Of a DNA stretch of 64,000 nucleotides, positions 1 through 8,751 are shown piece after piece (the stretch's first letter is position 1; every line of letters starts with the position of its first letter). The notes under the pieces were generated by a model. It had not been told where the DNA came from, ran no database searches, and saw nothing but the letters and a program-made list of their open reading frames with translations. The stretch covers positions 1-64,000 of the forward strand of contig JACZXH010000003.1 of the NCBI GenBank assembly GCA_022571715.1, in the 5' to 3' direction. The translations under genes were made by a program, and so were the position numbers. Source of the DNA: Bacteroidota bacterium. GTDB taxonomy: Bacteria > Bacteroidota > Bacteroidia > Cytophagales > Cyclobacteriaceae.

Positions 1-1
1 G

Positions 2-2431
2 CTTTTCACATACCGGGTCCCGTTTCAAATCAATGATAAAGTAAGTACGGGATGCCGTGTGATTGTGCAATTCGGCAGGAAAAAAATCCTGACAGGCATA
101 ATTGCCAACCTGCATACAAAACCTCCGGAAGGGTATGAAGCGAAATATATTCTTGAACTGCTTGATGAATATCCTTCTGTAAATTCTATACAGCTTAATT
201 TTTTTTCCTGGATTGCAGCCTACTACATGTGCACGATTGGCGAAGTGCTGAATGTGGCGTTACCTTCCGGCTTAAAACTGAGTAGTGAATCAAAAGTACA
301 GTTGTTTCCCGGATTCAAAATTGAAGATTCAAATTACCCGTTCACCGATGCGGAAATTGATCTGCTGCAAGCCTTAATCGGGACAGACAACCTTACTTAT
401 GACCTGATAAGCAGCATTACAGGCTTAAAAAATATTTATACCCTGCTCAAATCACTTGTACAGAAAAACAGCATTATCATTTTTGAGGAGATAAAAGAAA
501 AATACCGGCCAAAAAAAGAACGCAGAATCAGGCTGACTTCCGATTTTTCAGCAATCAGTGAATCACTCGAAAGCTTATTTAACACGCTCGAAGCCAAACC
601 CAGGCAAACCGAAGTGCTGCTTTACTATCTGCAGCATATACCCGTTTATTCCAAACCGGAGTTAAATAAAGATGGAATTACCAAAAATGATTTTAAACAG
701 GCAGGTTTGTCGGTATCGTCAGTAAATACCCTGGTGCGAAACGGAGTATTTGAAGAATTTGACTATCTCGTGAGCCGTTTTCCGGAAATTAAAAGCGGAA
801 CAAAAGAAATTGTGTTATCCCGGTTTCAAACCGAAACGAAAAAAGATATTTTGAAATTTTTTGAAACGGGTAAACCTGTATTACTCCACGGAGTTACCGG
901 AAGTGGCAAAACTGAAATTTATATTCAGCTTATTCAGCAAGTACTAGAAAGCGGTAATCAGGCACTCTATCTGCTTCCTGAAATTGCGTTGACCACACAA
1001 ATCGTCACAAGACTCAGAAAGGTTTTTGGAGACCAGATGGGGGTTTATCATTCAAGATTTTCGGATAATGAACGGGTAGAAATCTGGAATGGTGTACTCC
1101 AAGGCAGGTTTTCTTTTATTGTGGGAGTCCGTTCCTCTGTTTTTCTTCCGTTTGATAACCTCGGTTTGATCATCATTGATGAAGAGCACGAAACCTCTTA
1201 CAAGCAAATGGAGCCTGCCCCGCGATACCATGCCCGTGATTCGGCGCTGGTGCTCGCCAGGCTGCACCATGCAAAGGTTTTATTAGGTTCGGCCACCCCC
1301 TCTCTCGAAACCTATTTTAATGTAAAACAAGGCCATTACGAGCTGGTGGAGTTAAAAGAAAGGTATGGAAAAGCTGTCCTACCGGAAATGTTGTTTGCAA
1401 ATACGCGTACCGAAAGGCAAAAGAAAATCATGAAAGGAGATTTTACTTCCTTACTTGTGAAAGCTATCAAAAATTCACTGTCGGAAAACGAACAGGTGAT
1501 CATCTTTCAGAACCGAAGAGGATATGCTCCTTATCTGAATTGTGAAACCTGTGGGTGGATACCCCAGTGTGCGCATTGCAGCGTAAGCCTTACCTACCAC
1601 CTATACAAAAATGAATTAAAATGTCATTACTGCGGATATAATGAAAAAGTTCCGGTTGTCTGTACTTCATGCGGCTCGATGGCGCTTAAAACAAAGAGCT
1701 ATGGCACCGAAAAACTGGAAGAGGACCTGAAGCTGATGTTTCCTGACTGTGTAGTACGCAGAATGGACCTCGATACCACACGCCTGAAATACGGCTATCA
1801 ATCGATTATCGAAGATTTTGAAAAAGGCAATATCGATATTCTGGTTGGAACTCAAATGGTCAGCAAAGGACTCGATTTTAACAAAGTTGCATTAGTAGGA
1901 ATATTCGATGCAGACCGGATGTTGCATTTCCCTGACTTCAGGTCACATGAAAAGACATTTCAGCTTATTACGCAGGTAAGCGGCCGGGCAGGCCGCCGGG
2001 ATAAGAAAGGAAGAGTGATAATTCAAACTTACAACCCCGGGCAGCACGTGCTGCAAATGATTAAAGCGCACGATTACGTTAGTTTTTACCGGATTGAAAT
2101 TGCCGAGCGGGAACGCTATAAATACGCCCCGTTCTACCGGTTAATAAACATTACCCTGAAACATAAAAACCAGGATATTTGCAGACAAGCCGCACAGATG
2201 CATGCGGGAGAATTAATCAATGAATTCGGTACATACCGGATACTAGGCCCTCATGAAGGACTCATTCAAAAAATCAGAAATCTTTATATATGGGTAATCC
2301 TGATCAAACTTGAAAGAAACAAGGTGAACCTGCCAAAAGCCAAAGAAATTATAATGAAAAAATCGCTTGAATTAAAACAGGTAAAGGAGTTTCGGAATAT
2401 CAACCTTATCTTTGATGTTGATCCTTATTGA
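2..2431 (+). CDS. priA: Primosomal protein N' (PriA helicase), 5' truncated by window edge
   Basis: PriA is the 3'-to-5' superfamily 2 DNA helicase that reloads the replisome at stalled forks. The reading frame is open from base 2, ahead of the first ATG-like start, and those codons read as PriA N-terminal domain (FTYRVPF...), so the gene begins outside the window. The Walker A motif GVTGSGKTE is encoded near 890-915 and the DEEH box near 1180. The paired zinc-binding cysteines (CETC, CAHC, CHYC, CTSC) lie between 1540 and 1675. Motif VI (SGRAGR) is near 1978. The C-terminal domain is complete and the stop overlaps the next gene by four bases, suggesting co-transcription. Identification is secure; only the first residues are missing. 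Confidence 0.96.
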   Translation, partial: LFTYRVPFQINDKVSTGCRVIVQFGRKKILTGIIANLHTKPPEGYEAKYILELLDEYPSVNSIQLNFFSWIAAYYMCTIGEVLNVALPSGLKLSSESKVQLFPGFKIEDSNYPFTDAEIDLLQALIGTDNLTYDLISSITGLKNIYTLLKSLVQKNSIIIFEEIKEKYRPKKERRIRLTSDFSAISESLESLFNTLEAKPRQTEVLLYYLQHIPVYSKPELNKDGITKNDFKQAGLSVSSVNTLVRNGVFEEFDYLVSRFPEIKSGTKEIVLSRFQTETKKDILKFFETGKPVLLHGVTGSGKTEIYIQLIQQVLESGNQALYLLPEIALTTQIVTRLRKVFGDQMGVYHSRFSDNERVEIWNGVLQGRFSFIVGVRSSVFLPFDNLGLIIIDEEHETSYKQMEPAPRYHARDSALVLARLHHAKVLLGSATPSLETYFNVKQGHYELVELKERYGKAVLPEMLFANTRTERQKKIMKGDFTSLLVKAIKNSLSENEQVIIFQNRRGYAPYLNCETCGWIPQCAHCSVSLTYHLYKNELKCHYCGYNEKVPVVCTSCGSMALKTKSYGTEKLEEDLKLMFPDCVVRRMDLDTTRLKYGYQSIIEDFEKGNIDILVGTQMVSKGLDFNKVALVGIFDADRMLHFPDFRSHEKTFQLITQVSGRAGRRDKKGRVIIQTYNPGQHVLQMIKAHDYVSFYRIEIAERERYKYAPFYRLINITLKHKNQDICRQAAQMHAGELINEFGTYRILGPHEGLIQKIRNLYIWVILIKLERNKVNLPKAKEIIMKKSLELKQVKEFRNINLIFDVDPY

Positions 2432-2934
2432 TTTTTATAGTGTCTGGTTATACAAGCAGTATTTTCGTTAAAATATTATTACCGGTAATTACGGCGTTTA
2501 TCCTTGTTGGCTGCAGCGATTGTGAAAACTGCGATAGCTTTGATAAAGAGCCCTTTGTAACCTTACAATTTTACAGAAAAGCCGACTTAAGTCAGTCGGT
2601 GGTAGCCATTGCCGAAATAAACCGGTTGGATGCAACCCGTATAACCTACTATCAGGATACCATCAGCGAATACATTTTGCCCTTGTCAATAACAGCAGAC
2701 CTTTCTCCTGTTTTACTCACCTATACCCCGGCGTCAGACTATACACAGGTATTTACAGATAGCTTGATCATAGCCTACAAACGGCATTTTATTACAAATG
2801 AGAAAAAATATGTGGAGGTGATCTGCCAGTTTACGGAAGTGTTGGAATCATCATTTGATTCCGTTTACGTGGTTTGTGCAGACACACTTGGAATTTGTAA
2901 CAGCAATGAAACAATCATTAAAATATATTTTTAG
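2428..2934 (+). CDS. Small lipoprotein, DUF6452-like
   Basis: This protein of about 168 residues has a hydrophobic leader ending in a lipobox (LVGC, Cys29), so it should be a lipoprotein. The mature part is cysteine-rich at its start (CSDCENC) and then beta-strand-like, with two further cysteines near the C-terminus. I recall small Bacteroidota lipoproteins of this type, named DUF6452, preceding a DUF6048 outer-membrane protein; the neighbour here fits, but that name is from memory. The start shown is TTG, overlapping the priA stop; GTG at 2440 is equally possible. It overlaps the next gene by 29 bases. Function is unknown. Confidence 0.7.
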   Translation: MIFIVSGYTSSIFVKILLPVITAFILVGCSDCENCDSFDKEPFVTLQFYRKADLSQSVVAIAEINRLDATRITYYQDTISEYILPLSITADLSPVLLTYTPASDYTQVFTDSLIIAYKRHFITNEKKYVEVICQFTEVLESSFDSVYVVCADTLGICNSNETIIKIYF

Positions 2935-3559
2935 CATACTTCTTACCGTATCGCCATTGCTGGTATCTGGTCAGGCGCTGGACTCTGCAAGGGCAAAATC
3001 GAAGTTCAGCTTCGATTTTGCGTTGGATTATGGAAAGATACTTACCCTTCCTTCAGGTTTTGAAAAGAAAATGGAACTTGCTGCGGGAGTCACGATAAAG
3101 GGTAAGTTACAGTTAATTGGTGAGCTGGGATATGGCAAACTCACTCCTGAAGAGGCTATAAAAAACGGATCGTATGAATCAGCCGGCATTTACTACAGGG
3201 CCGGCTTGGCATATGGAGGGGAAATAATTCCTAAAAACTACCTGTTGCTGGGGCTTATGTACGGTATGAGTGATTTTGAAGACCGTGGCACGGTGATAAT
3301 TCAGAGTGAAGTTTGGGGTGATAACCAGGAACATTTCCATCATCCTGGTCTGACCGCAACCTGGTATGAAATTATTTTGATTTCGGAGCAGGAGATCAAT
3401 GACCGGATATTTCTTGGAAGCAAATTCAGGTTGCGAAATCTCCGAAGTTTCGAAAATGATTATGAGCCGGAGGTGTATTCCATACCAGGATATGGCCGCG
3501 CTTTTGATAAATCCATACCGGCTTTTAACCTGTTTGTCAAATACAGGTTAAAATTATAA
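2906..3559 (+). CDS. Predicted outer-membrane beta-barrel protein, DUF6048-like
   Basis: A protein of about 217 residues with a clear Sec signal peptide (MKQSLKYIFSILLTVSPLLVSGQ) from the ATG at 2906. A longer frame starts at 2855, but it lacks a leader at its N-terminus and would overlap the upstream gene more deeply, so 2906 is preferred. The mature protein has alternating hydrophobic and aromatic strands and many glycines (for example LIGELGYGKL and AGLAYGGEI) and ends in a hydrophobic/aromatic strand, as in small outer-membrane barrels. It overlaps the preceding lipoprotein gene, so the two are probably translationally coupled and may act together at the outer membrane. Function is unknown. 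Confidence 0.7.
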   Translation: MKQSLKYIFSILLTVSPLLVSGQALDSARAKSKFSFDFALDYGKILTLPSGFEKKMELAAGVTIKGKLQLIGELGYGKLTPEEAIKNGSYESAGIYYRAGLAYGGEIIPKNYLLLGLMYGMSDFEDRGTVIIQSEVWGDNQEHFHHPGLTATWYEIILISEQEINDRIFLGSKFRLRNLRSFENDYEPEVYSIPGYGRAFDKSIPAFNLFVKYRLKL

Positions 3560-3792
3560 AACCGGATACCCGATTAACCCGGATTATTCATGATGAAATC
3601 ATGAATGATGATGATAAATAATTGGAATAAATTGATTACCAGTCATTTATGTCAGGATTAATCCCGATAATTGTAAAATTTAGGATGCTCATTTTTGAGT
3701 ATTACATTTTTTTATAAGATAATCTTTCCAAAACACCAATTAGCTGATTATCCGTATTTTACAATTCGTCGGCTCATGACAATTCTGTCAGA

Positions 3793-3813
3793 GTCCGACA
3801 TTTATCGTCGGAC
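3793..3813. repeat. Perfect inverted repeat, 7-bp stem
   Basis: GTCCGAC (3793-3799), a seven-base loop and GTCGGAC (3807-3813) form a perfect stem. It stands nine bases from a second, longer palindrome that abuts the surE stop. Together they make a two-hairpin 3' end for surE. No T-run follows on either strand, so RNA stabilisation or rho-assisted termination is as likely as intrinsic termination. Confidence 0.55.
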
Positions 3814-3821
3814 CCTTCGGG

Positions 3822-3845
3822 CGGAAAATTCATGTGAATTTTCCG
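3822..3845 (-). terminator. 11-bp palindrome directly after surE, possible terminator
   Basis: CGGAAAATTCA and TGAATTTTCCG pair perfectly around a two-base centre (3822-3845). The palindrome ends two bases from the surE stop codon on the reverse strand. It lacks a clean downstream U-tract, so I call it a 3'-end hairpin and not a proven terminator. Confidence 0.45.
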
Positions 3846-3847
3846 GG

Positions 3848-4627
3848 TTAATCGCCTACAATCTCCCACTCATCGTTCAAAATACTGATGGCATGGTGGG
3901 CAGTAAGATCAAAAATACAAGGAACTACCGATACAAAATTATTGGCAATTGCCCATTCGTCGTTATCTTCTCCTTTGTCAAAATTCACGAAATTGCCTGC
4001 CATCCAGAAATACCTTCTCCCGTTCGGGTCAATCCGCTGATCAAACTCCTCCTTCCATTTGGCCTTTGCCTGCCGGCAAATTTTTATACCCCTGATTGAT
4101 TCATTTTGTTTCGGCGGGAAGTTCACATTCAGCGCCACTCCCTTTGGAAGACCCTTATTCAAAACCTGTTTTGCAATTGACTCCACATATTTTTCAACAT
4201 GCGTAAAGTCCGCGTCAGATGAATAGTCACATAATGAAAAGCCAATCGCCGGCATACCCTCGATAGCTGCTTCCAGCGCTGCCGACATGGTACCCGAATA
4301 CAATATGCTTATAGAAGTATTGGCGCCATGATTTATACCGCTTACCACCAGGTTGGGTCTCCGGTCATTTAAAATGTAATGTTTGGCCAGCTTTACACAA
4401 TCTGCAGGCGTGCCACTGCATTTGTATGCCTTCACATCGTCGATCAGGTCTTCTTCCTCAAGCCGCAAGGTTTCATCAATGGTAATGGCATGCCCCATAC
4501 CGGACTGGGGCCGGTCTGGCGCTACTACCACTACTTCTCCTATTTTTTTCATGATATCCACCAGAAAACGAATGCCCCTGGAAGTGATTCCGTCATCATT
4601 GGAAACTAAAATCAATGGTTTACTCAT
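3848..4627 (-). CDS. surE: 5'/3'-nucleotidase SurE
   Basis: SurE is a cytoplasmic metal-dependent nucleoside monophosphate phosphatase linked to survival in stationary phase. The protein starts MSKPLILVSNDDGITSRGI, with the invariant NDDG metal-binding motif. It continues with APDRPQSGMGHAIT, GTPADCVKLA, SGINHGANTSISILYSGTMSAA and the VNFPP motif, all hallmarks of the family. At 259 residues it is of normal length. It is transcribed away from the preceding unknown gene, with a TACCTTTG promoter box only four bases upstream of its ATG, so the message may have almost no leader. Two hairpins follow the stop codon. Confidence 0.97.
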   Translation of the reverse strand: MSKPLILVSNDDGITSRGIRFLVDIMKKIGEVVVVAPDRPQSGMGHAITIDETLRLEEEDLIDDVKAYKCSGTPADCVKLAKHYILNDRRPNLVVSGINHGANTSISILYSGTMSAALEAAIEGMPAIGFSLCDYSSDADFTHVEKYVESIAKQVLNKGLPKGVALNVNFPPKQNESIRGIKICRQAKAKWKEEFDQRIDPNGRRYFWMAGNFVNFDKGEDNDEWAIANNFVSVVPCIFDLTAHHAISILNDEWEIVGD

Positions 4628-4631
4628 GCCA

Positions 4632-4639
4632 CAAAGGTA
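4632..4639 (-). promoter_or_regulatory. TACCTTTG -7 box next to surE start
   Basis: Read on the reverse strand, TACCTTTG exactly matches the Bacteroidota consensus TAnnTTTG and ends four bases before the surE ATG. Transcription would start at or next to the start codon, giving a leaderless or near-leaderless message. No TTG lies at 17-23 bases upstream, so the -33 element is weak. Confidence 0.45.
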
Positions 4640-4710
4640 TCCATTGTAAAAACAAATATTTCTTTTTGCTGAAATAAACTACCCGCTGTATTCAACCAGG
4701 TTAATATTTT

Positions 4711-5322
4711 TCAGCTTTCGATGATACTGTTGTAGTAAGCCGTTATGCGGGCCAGGTCGCCCCGTCGATCCACTTTGAGGTTATGTGTTTTAATATAGGC
4801 TTTGATTTCGCCGGCACGGTCTTTCATAATAACCAGCAGGTCCTTTTTCTTTTCGGTGTAAAAGATCATTTCTCCTTTCGAAGTGAGGAAGAAATAATCG
4901 TAGGTCAGTACTTTACGTGTATAGGTACTTCCCGACCAGTAGTAGTTATTATAATGCGACGACTTCTGTATGATAGACTCGCGCGTTAACAGTGAGAGTT
5001 TACCTTCGTACAATACTTCAAACAAAATGGGTGTTTTATAGCCTTGTGAAACGCTGTAAAGGATGCTGTAAAATTGCCTGTAGGTGTTTACAGTTACATC
5101 AAATATTTCAAAAAAGAGTATTTTTTTTGCCCCGTAGGTTAATATCTGGTTATCAATTTCAAGTTGCACAAGATCTCTGGGCAGATCATACTTTATTTTT
5201 CCATTCAGAGTATCACCATCGGTTAACACCAGTTTGCCGGTATGCCAGAAGTCAGACGGAAATTGCTGGCTCGCAGCAACCGAAGCAAAAGAAAACAACG
5301 CTATCGTTAAAAAATATTTCAA
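4711..5322 (-). CDS. Hypothetical secreted protein
   Basis: This 203-residue protein has a Sec signal peptide ([20 protein letters not shown]) and no lipobox. The mature part opens with a beta-rich segment ([19 protein letters not shown]) of a kind often seen in uncharacterised Bacteroidota periplasmic proteins that carry a short SH3-like or barrel fold. A tyrosine-rich stretch follows (residues about 120-140), then a basic, helical C-terminus. Its start codon overlaps the ribBA stop by four bases, so it is translated as the second gene of a ribBA transcript. No riboflavin-related motif is visible, and I do not recognise a function. Confidence 0.65.
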   Translation of the reverse strand: MKYFLTIALFSFASVAASQQFPSDFWHTGKLVLTDGDTLNGKIKYDLPRDLVQLEIDNQILTYGAKKILFFEIFDVTVNTYRQFYSILYSVSQGYKTPILFEVLYEGKLSLLTRESIIQKSSHYNNYYWSGSTYTRKVLTYDYFFLTSKGEMIFYTEKKKDLLVIMKDRAGEIKAYIKTHNLKVDRRGDLARITAYYNSIIES

Positions 5323-6548
5323 TTCCTCAGGGTTTTAAGAATAGCGTGCCCCATCTTATCACGTTTTGTTTTCAGGTATTTTTCATTGTATTTATTCGGC
5401 GCAATTTCAATAGGTACTTTCTCCACTATTTCCAGTCCATACCCCATTAATCCTGCCCTTTTTTCAGGATTATTCGAGATCAACCGGAGTTTTGTTACCC
5501 CTAAATCCCTTAGGATTTGTGCTCCAACACCATAATCCCGCTGATCCATATCAAATCCGAGTTCAATATTAGCTTCAACAGTATCCAGGCCGTCTTCCTG
5601 AAGTTTATATGCCCTCAGCTTATTTAATAAACCAATTCCCCTACCCTCCTGGTTCATATACAACACAATTCCTTTGCCCTCCTTCTCAACCATTTGCAGG
5701 GCTTTGTGCAATTGTGGCCCGCAATCGCATCGGCACGACCCGAATACATCACCTGTCAGGCAGGATGAATGCACACGTACCAAAATAGGCTCATCTTTTT
5801 CCCATTTGCCTTTAACCAGGGCCATGTGCGTATCTCCCGTACTTGTTTGTGTATAGGCTATCAGGTCAAAATTGCCGTAGGCGGTTGGCATCTGAACCTG
5901 TATCTTCCTTTCAATAAGTGTTTCATTCTCAAGCCGGTATGCAATCAGGTCGGCTATCGAGATAAGCTTCAGGTTGAATGTATCTGATACCACTTTCAGA
6001 TCGGGTAAACGGGCCATGGTTCCATCTTCATTCATAATCTCTACCAGCACTCCTGCCGGATTCATGCCTGCAAGTCTGGCAAGATCAATGGCAGCTTCGG
6101 TATGACCTGTTCTGCGAAGCACACCCATACTCTTTGCTTTAAGTGGGAAAATATGACCCGGCCGTGCCAAATCATCAGGAGTGGTTCCTTGATCTACGAG
6201 CGCCTTTATTGTTTTTGCCCTGTCTTTTGCAGATATTCCCGAAGTGCATCCATGTCCAATTAGATCTACCGAAACCGTAAAAGGGGTATTGTGCATGGCT
6301 GTACTTTTCCCCACCATAAGTTCCAGACCCAGTTCATCACAACGTTCTTCGATAAGGGGTGCACAAATCAAACCCCGGCCATGTTTCGCCATGAAATTAA
6401 CTATTTCAGAGGTGGCCTTTTCGGCGGCGCAAATAAAGTCACCTTCATTTTCACGGTCTTTGTCGTCCACAACTATGACCACTTCACCGTTTTTAATGGC
6501 CTCAATGGCCTCTTCTATGGTACTAAAAATATTATTATTCTTTTCCAT
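5319..6548 (-). CDS. ribBA: Bifunctional riboflavin enzyme RibBA
   Basis: The two domains catalyse the two entry reactions of riboflavin synthesis. Residues 1 to about 205 are 3,4-dihydroxy-2-butanone-4-phosphate synthase ([10 protein letters not shown] acidic motif, [22 protein letters not shown]). Residues from about 206 are GTP cyclohydrolase II, with zinc-binding cysteines in [19 protein letters not shown] and the catalytic [16 protein letters not shown] segment. Both active sites look intact and the 409-residue length is normal. A strong Bacteroidota-type promoter lies 30-60 bases upstream. The hypothetical secreted protein gene follows with a four-base overlap. Confidence 0.98.
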   Translation of the reverse strand: MEKNNNIFSTIEEAIEAIKNGEVVIVVDDKDRENEGDFICAAEKATSEIVNFMAKHGRGLICAPLIEERCDELGLELMVGKSTAMHNTPFTVSVDLIGHGCTSGISAKDRAKTIKALVDQGTTPDDLARPGHIFPLKAKSMGVLRRTGHTEAAIDLARLAGMNPAGVLVEIMNEDGTMARLPDLKVVSDTFNLKLISIADLIAYRLENETLIERKIQVQMPTAYGNFDLIAYTQTSTGDTHMALVKGKWEKDEPILVRVHSSCLTGDVFGSCRCDCGPQLHKALQMVEKEGKGIVLYMNQEGRGIGLLNKLRAYKLQEDGLDTVEANIELGFDMDQRDYGVGAQILRDLGVTKLRLISNNPEKRAGLMGYGLEIVEKVPIEIAPNKYNEKYLKTKRDKMGHAILKTLRN

Positions 6549-6577
6549 TGATATTTATAAGAAAAATCTTTCTGATG

Positions 6578-6610
6578 CAAAGGTAACAAATAGGGAATTA
6601 CTCCTGACAA
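6578..6610 (-). promoter_or_regulatory. Promoter for ribBA (TTG-N22-TACCTTTG)
   Basis: On the reverse strand a TTG (6610-6608) is followed after 22 bases by TACCTTTG (6585-6578), matching the Bacteroidota -33/-7 consensus. It lies just downstream of the dnaG stop, so ribBA can be transcribed independently of dnaG. The predicted leader is about 25 bases long. Confidence 0.6.
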
Positions 6611-6629
6611 GAATCGCAATGAGATATTA

Positions 6630-8555
6630 TTACCCGGAAATAACGATGCCAAGTACGCTCGCAATCTTTTTCTCCGTTTTCTTGAGTTCCATATGAATAA
6701 TCTGATATTTTTGCTGATCATCTTTTGACCCTGCATTTTTAAGCTCGGTAAGATTTTTTCTGATCAGTTTTTTGATATATGCATAATTGAGCCTTTCAAT
6801 ATCAGTATAGGACTTACTGCTTAATATTTCCTCCTCTCGGGGAACCCATATATTATACTTATCTCTCCATTTATTGCTTAACGCATATTTGTCGGTTATC
6901 AGATCAACAATTTCACTTTTCACCTGCTCACTGCCATGTTCGAGAAAGTAACCGGCTTCCATTTCTTCATCTTTGCTAAGTCCGTTTTTGAACATATTGT
7001 AGATTTCTTCATATACGGGTGTAAAGAACTTTACGTCTCCCAACTCATCAAAAAGATACTGATATAAATAAACATTATCTGCAACTTCTTTATATCCGTA
7101 CCTGACCAGAGACCGTATAATTTCTCTTTCTTTTCGACGCAAAACAGCATTTAACCTGTCGCTCACATCCTCCTCCAGCTTTTGACCAATAACCGTATCA
7201 GCCATGATCGGTATTATGGGTGGTCCTGCTGCCGCTGTGCTTTTTCGCCGGGCTTTAAGAATGATCTTATTGAGCTCAGTCATCAATACCGATTCGTCAA
7301 TATCAAGTAAAACTGAAGACTCTTTGATATAAACCGTCCGTTTGATGGGATCCGGAATTTGTGATATGGATTCAACAATATCCCGGATGGTAGCAGCTTT
7401 TTTTACAGGGTCTCCTTTTGCTTCGTTAACAAATAGATTGATCTTAAAAGTGATGAAATCATGGGCGTTCTCTTCCAGGTACTTCCTGAATTCATATCCG
7501 CCCAGCTCTTTTGAATAGCTGTCAGGGTCATGGCCTTCGGGCAATACCACTGCTTTCACATTCTGGCCACCTGCAAGCAACATATCAATACCTCTTAACG
7601 AAGCTTTGATACCTGCAGGATCGCCGTCAAAAAGAACGGTTATATTCTCTGAATAGCGGGATACTAGCCGTATTTGCTCTTCCGTAAGCGAGGTACCCGA
7701 AGATGAAACTACATTTTCGATTCCTACCTGATGCAGCGAAATCACATCTGTGTATCCTTCCACAAGAAAACAATTATCCGCCTTCCGGATAGGCCCTTTT
7801 GCCATATGCACCCCATAAAGTACGTTGCTTTTATGATAGATTTCCGTTTCGGGAGAATTAACGTATTTAGGTTGTTTTGTGTCTTTCTTCAGGGTACGCG
7901 CTCCAAAAGCGATTACTTTGCCTGTCTGATTATAAATGGGGAAAATAACCCTGCCCCGGAACCGGTCGTACACTTTTTCCTCTTTTTTTATGATGAGTCC
8001 GGCTTTTTCGATAATATCCTTACCGAATCCCTGCTTTATAGCAGCCTTATAAAGATCATCCCATGCTTCAAGGCTATACCCTAACTCGAATTTTTCAATT
8101 ATTTCTTCTGTCAAGCCACGGTTTTTGAAATAGGTAAGTCCTACGGACTTTCCTTCATCTGAATTTCTCAGATTACTGATAAAATAGTCCGTTGCATATT
8201 TCAGGATTATAAACAGGCTTTCACGCTCGTTTTGAGCTTTGATGTCCTCCTCAGTAATTTCCCTTTCTTCTATTTCAATACCATATTTGCCTGCCAGATA
8301 CTTCAGCGCCTCCGTATAGCTCAGCCCGTCATATTCCATGATAAAGCTGATGGCATCACCACCCTTTCCTGAACTGAAACATTTATAGATCCCTTTGGAT
8401 GGGACCACAAAGAACGACGGCGTCTTCTCGTCGGTAAACGGACTTAGCGCCTTGTAAGCCTGCCCGGACTTTTTCAGGTTTATAAAGTCGCTGATTACAT
8501 CTACAATGTCTATGCGGCTTTTAATTTCATCAATATTTTTCTGAAGTATTCTCAA
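6630..8555 (-). CDS. dnaG: DNA primase DnaG with degenerate zinc site
   Basis: DnaG makes RNA primers for the replication fork. The 641-residue protein has the N-terminal primase zinc-finger fold (1-100), a catalytic core with TOPRIM motifs (FLVEGYTDVISLHQ and VLFDGDPAGIKASLRGID), and a C-terminal helicase-interaction region. The CX2H...CX2C ligand pattern is broken: residues 38, 41, 59 and 62 read Ser, Thr, Cys and Ser, so zinc is probably not bound. I recall similar losses in other Bacteroidota DnaG proteins, so this is likely a lineage trait and not damage. The start is TTG, chosen because RILQKNIDEIKSRIDIVDVI aligns with the usual DnaG N-terminus. A TATCTTTG box lies about 20 bases upstream. 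Confidence 0.97.
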   Translation of the reverse strand: MRILQKNIDEIKSRIDIVDVISDFINLKKSGQAYKALSPFTDEKTPSFFVVPSKGIYKCFSSGKGGDAISFIMEYDGLSYTEALKYLAGKYGIEIEEREITEEDIKAQNERESLFIILKYATDYFISNLRNSDEGKSVGLTYFKNRGLTEEIIEKFELGYSLEAWDDLYKAAIKQGFGKDIIEKAGLIIKKEEKVYDRFRGRVIFPIYNQTGKVIAFGARTLKKDTKQPKYVNSPETEIYHKSNVLYGVHMAKGPIRKADNCFLVEGYTDVISLHQVGIENVVSSSGTSLTEEQIRLVSRYSENITVLFDGDPAGIKASLRGIDMLLAGGQNVKAVVLPEGHDPDSYSKELGGYEFRKYLEENAHDFITFKINLFVNEAKGDPVKKAATIRDIVESISQIPDPIKRTVYIKESSVLLDIDESVLMTELNKIILKARRKSTAAAGPPIIPIMADTVIGQKLEEDVSDRLNAVLRRKEREIIRSLVRYGYKEVADNVYLYQYLFDELGDVKFFTPVYEEIYNMFKNGLSKDEEMEAGYFLEHGSEQVKSEIVDLITDKYALSNKWRDKYNIWVPREEEILSSKSYTDIERLNYAYIKKLIRKNLTELKNAGSKDDQQKYQIIHMELKKTEKKIASVLGIVISG

Positions 8556-8572
8556 AAGACAGAATTAATCAT

Positions 8573-8580
8573 CAAAGATA
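8573..8580 (-). promoter_or_regulatory. TATCTTTG -7 box upstream of dnaG
   Basis: The reverse strand reads TATCTTTG, a full match to TAnnTTTG, 17 bases before the dnaG TTG start. No clear TTG element is seen at the expected -33 distance. It faces away from the mrp promoter on the other strand. Confidence 0.45.
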
Positions 8581-8676
8581 ATAAAAGGGATTGTATGGTA
8601 ATTCATGTGATGACCTGTCTGTGGGCTGAACAGATAACCATTTATTCCCTGAATTCACATTAGTTAAACATTTACG

Positions 8677-8704
8677 TTGAATCCATTAATACTTGTTAAA
8701 TTTG
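8677..8704 (+). promoter_or_regulatory. Promoter for mrp (TTG-N17-TAAATTTG)
   Basis: TTG at 8677-8679, a 17-base spacer and TAAATTTG at 8697-8704 match the Bacteroidota consensus at both elements. The expected transcription start is near 8710, about 40 bases before the ATG at 8752. The site lies inside the longer possible reading frame that begins at 8677, which argues that the longer start is false. Confidence 0.68.
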
Positions 8705-8751
8705 CAAAAATCTTAAATAATATTTACACTAATCTATGTGTTATATTTAAA

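Noticed and set aside
3695-4099. 134-codon plus-strand frame
   Set aside because: It lies largely antisense to surE, has no leader or motif, and crosses the hairpins at the surE 3' end.
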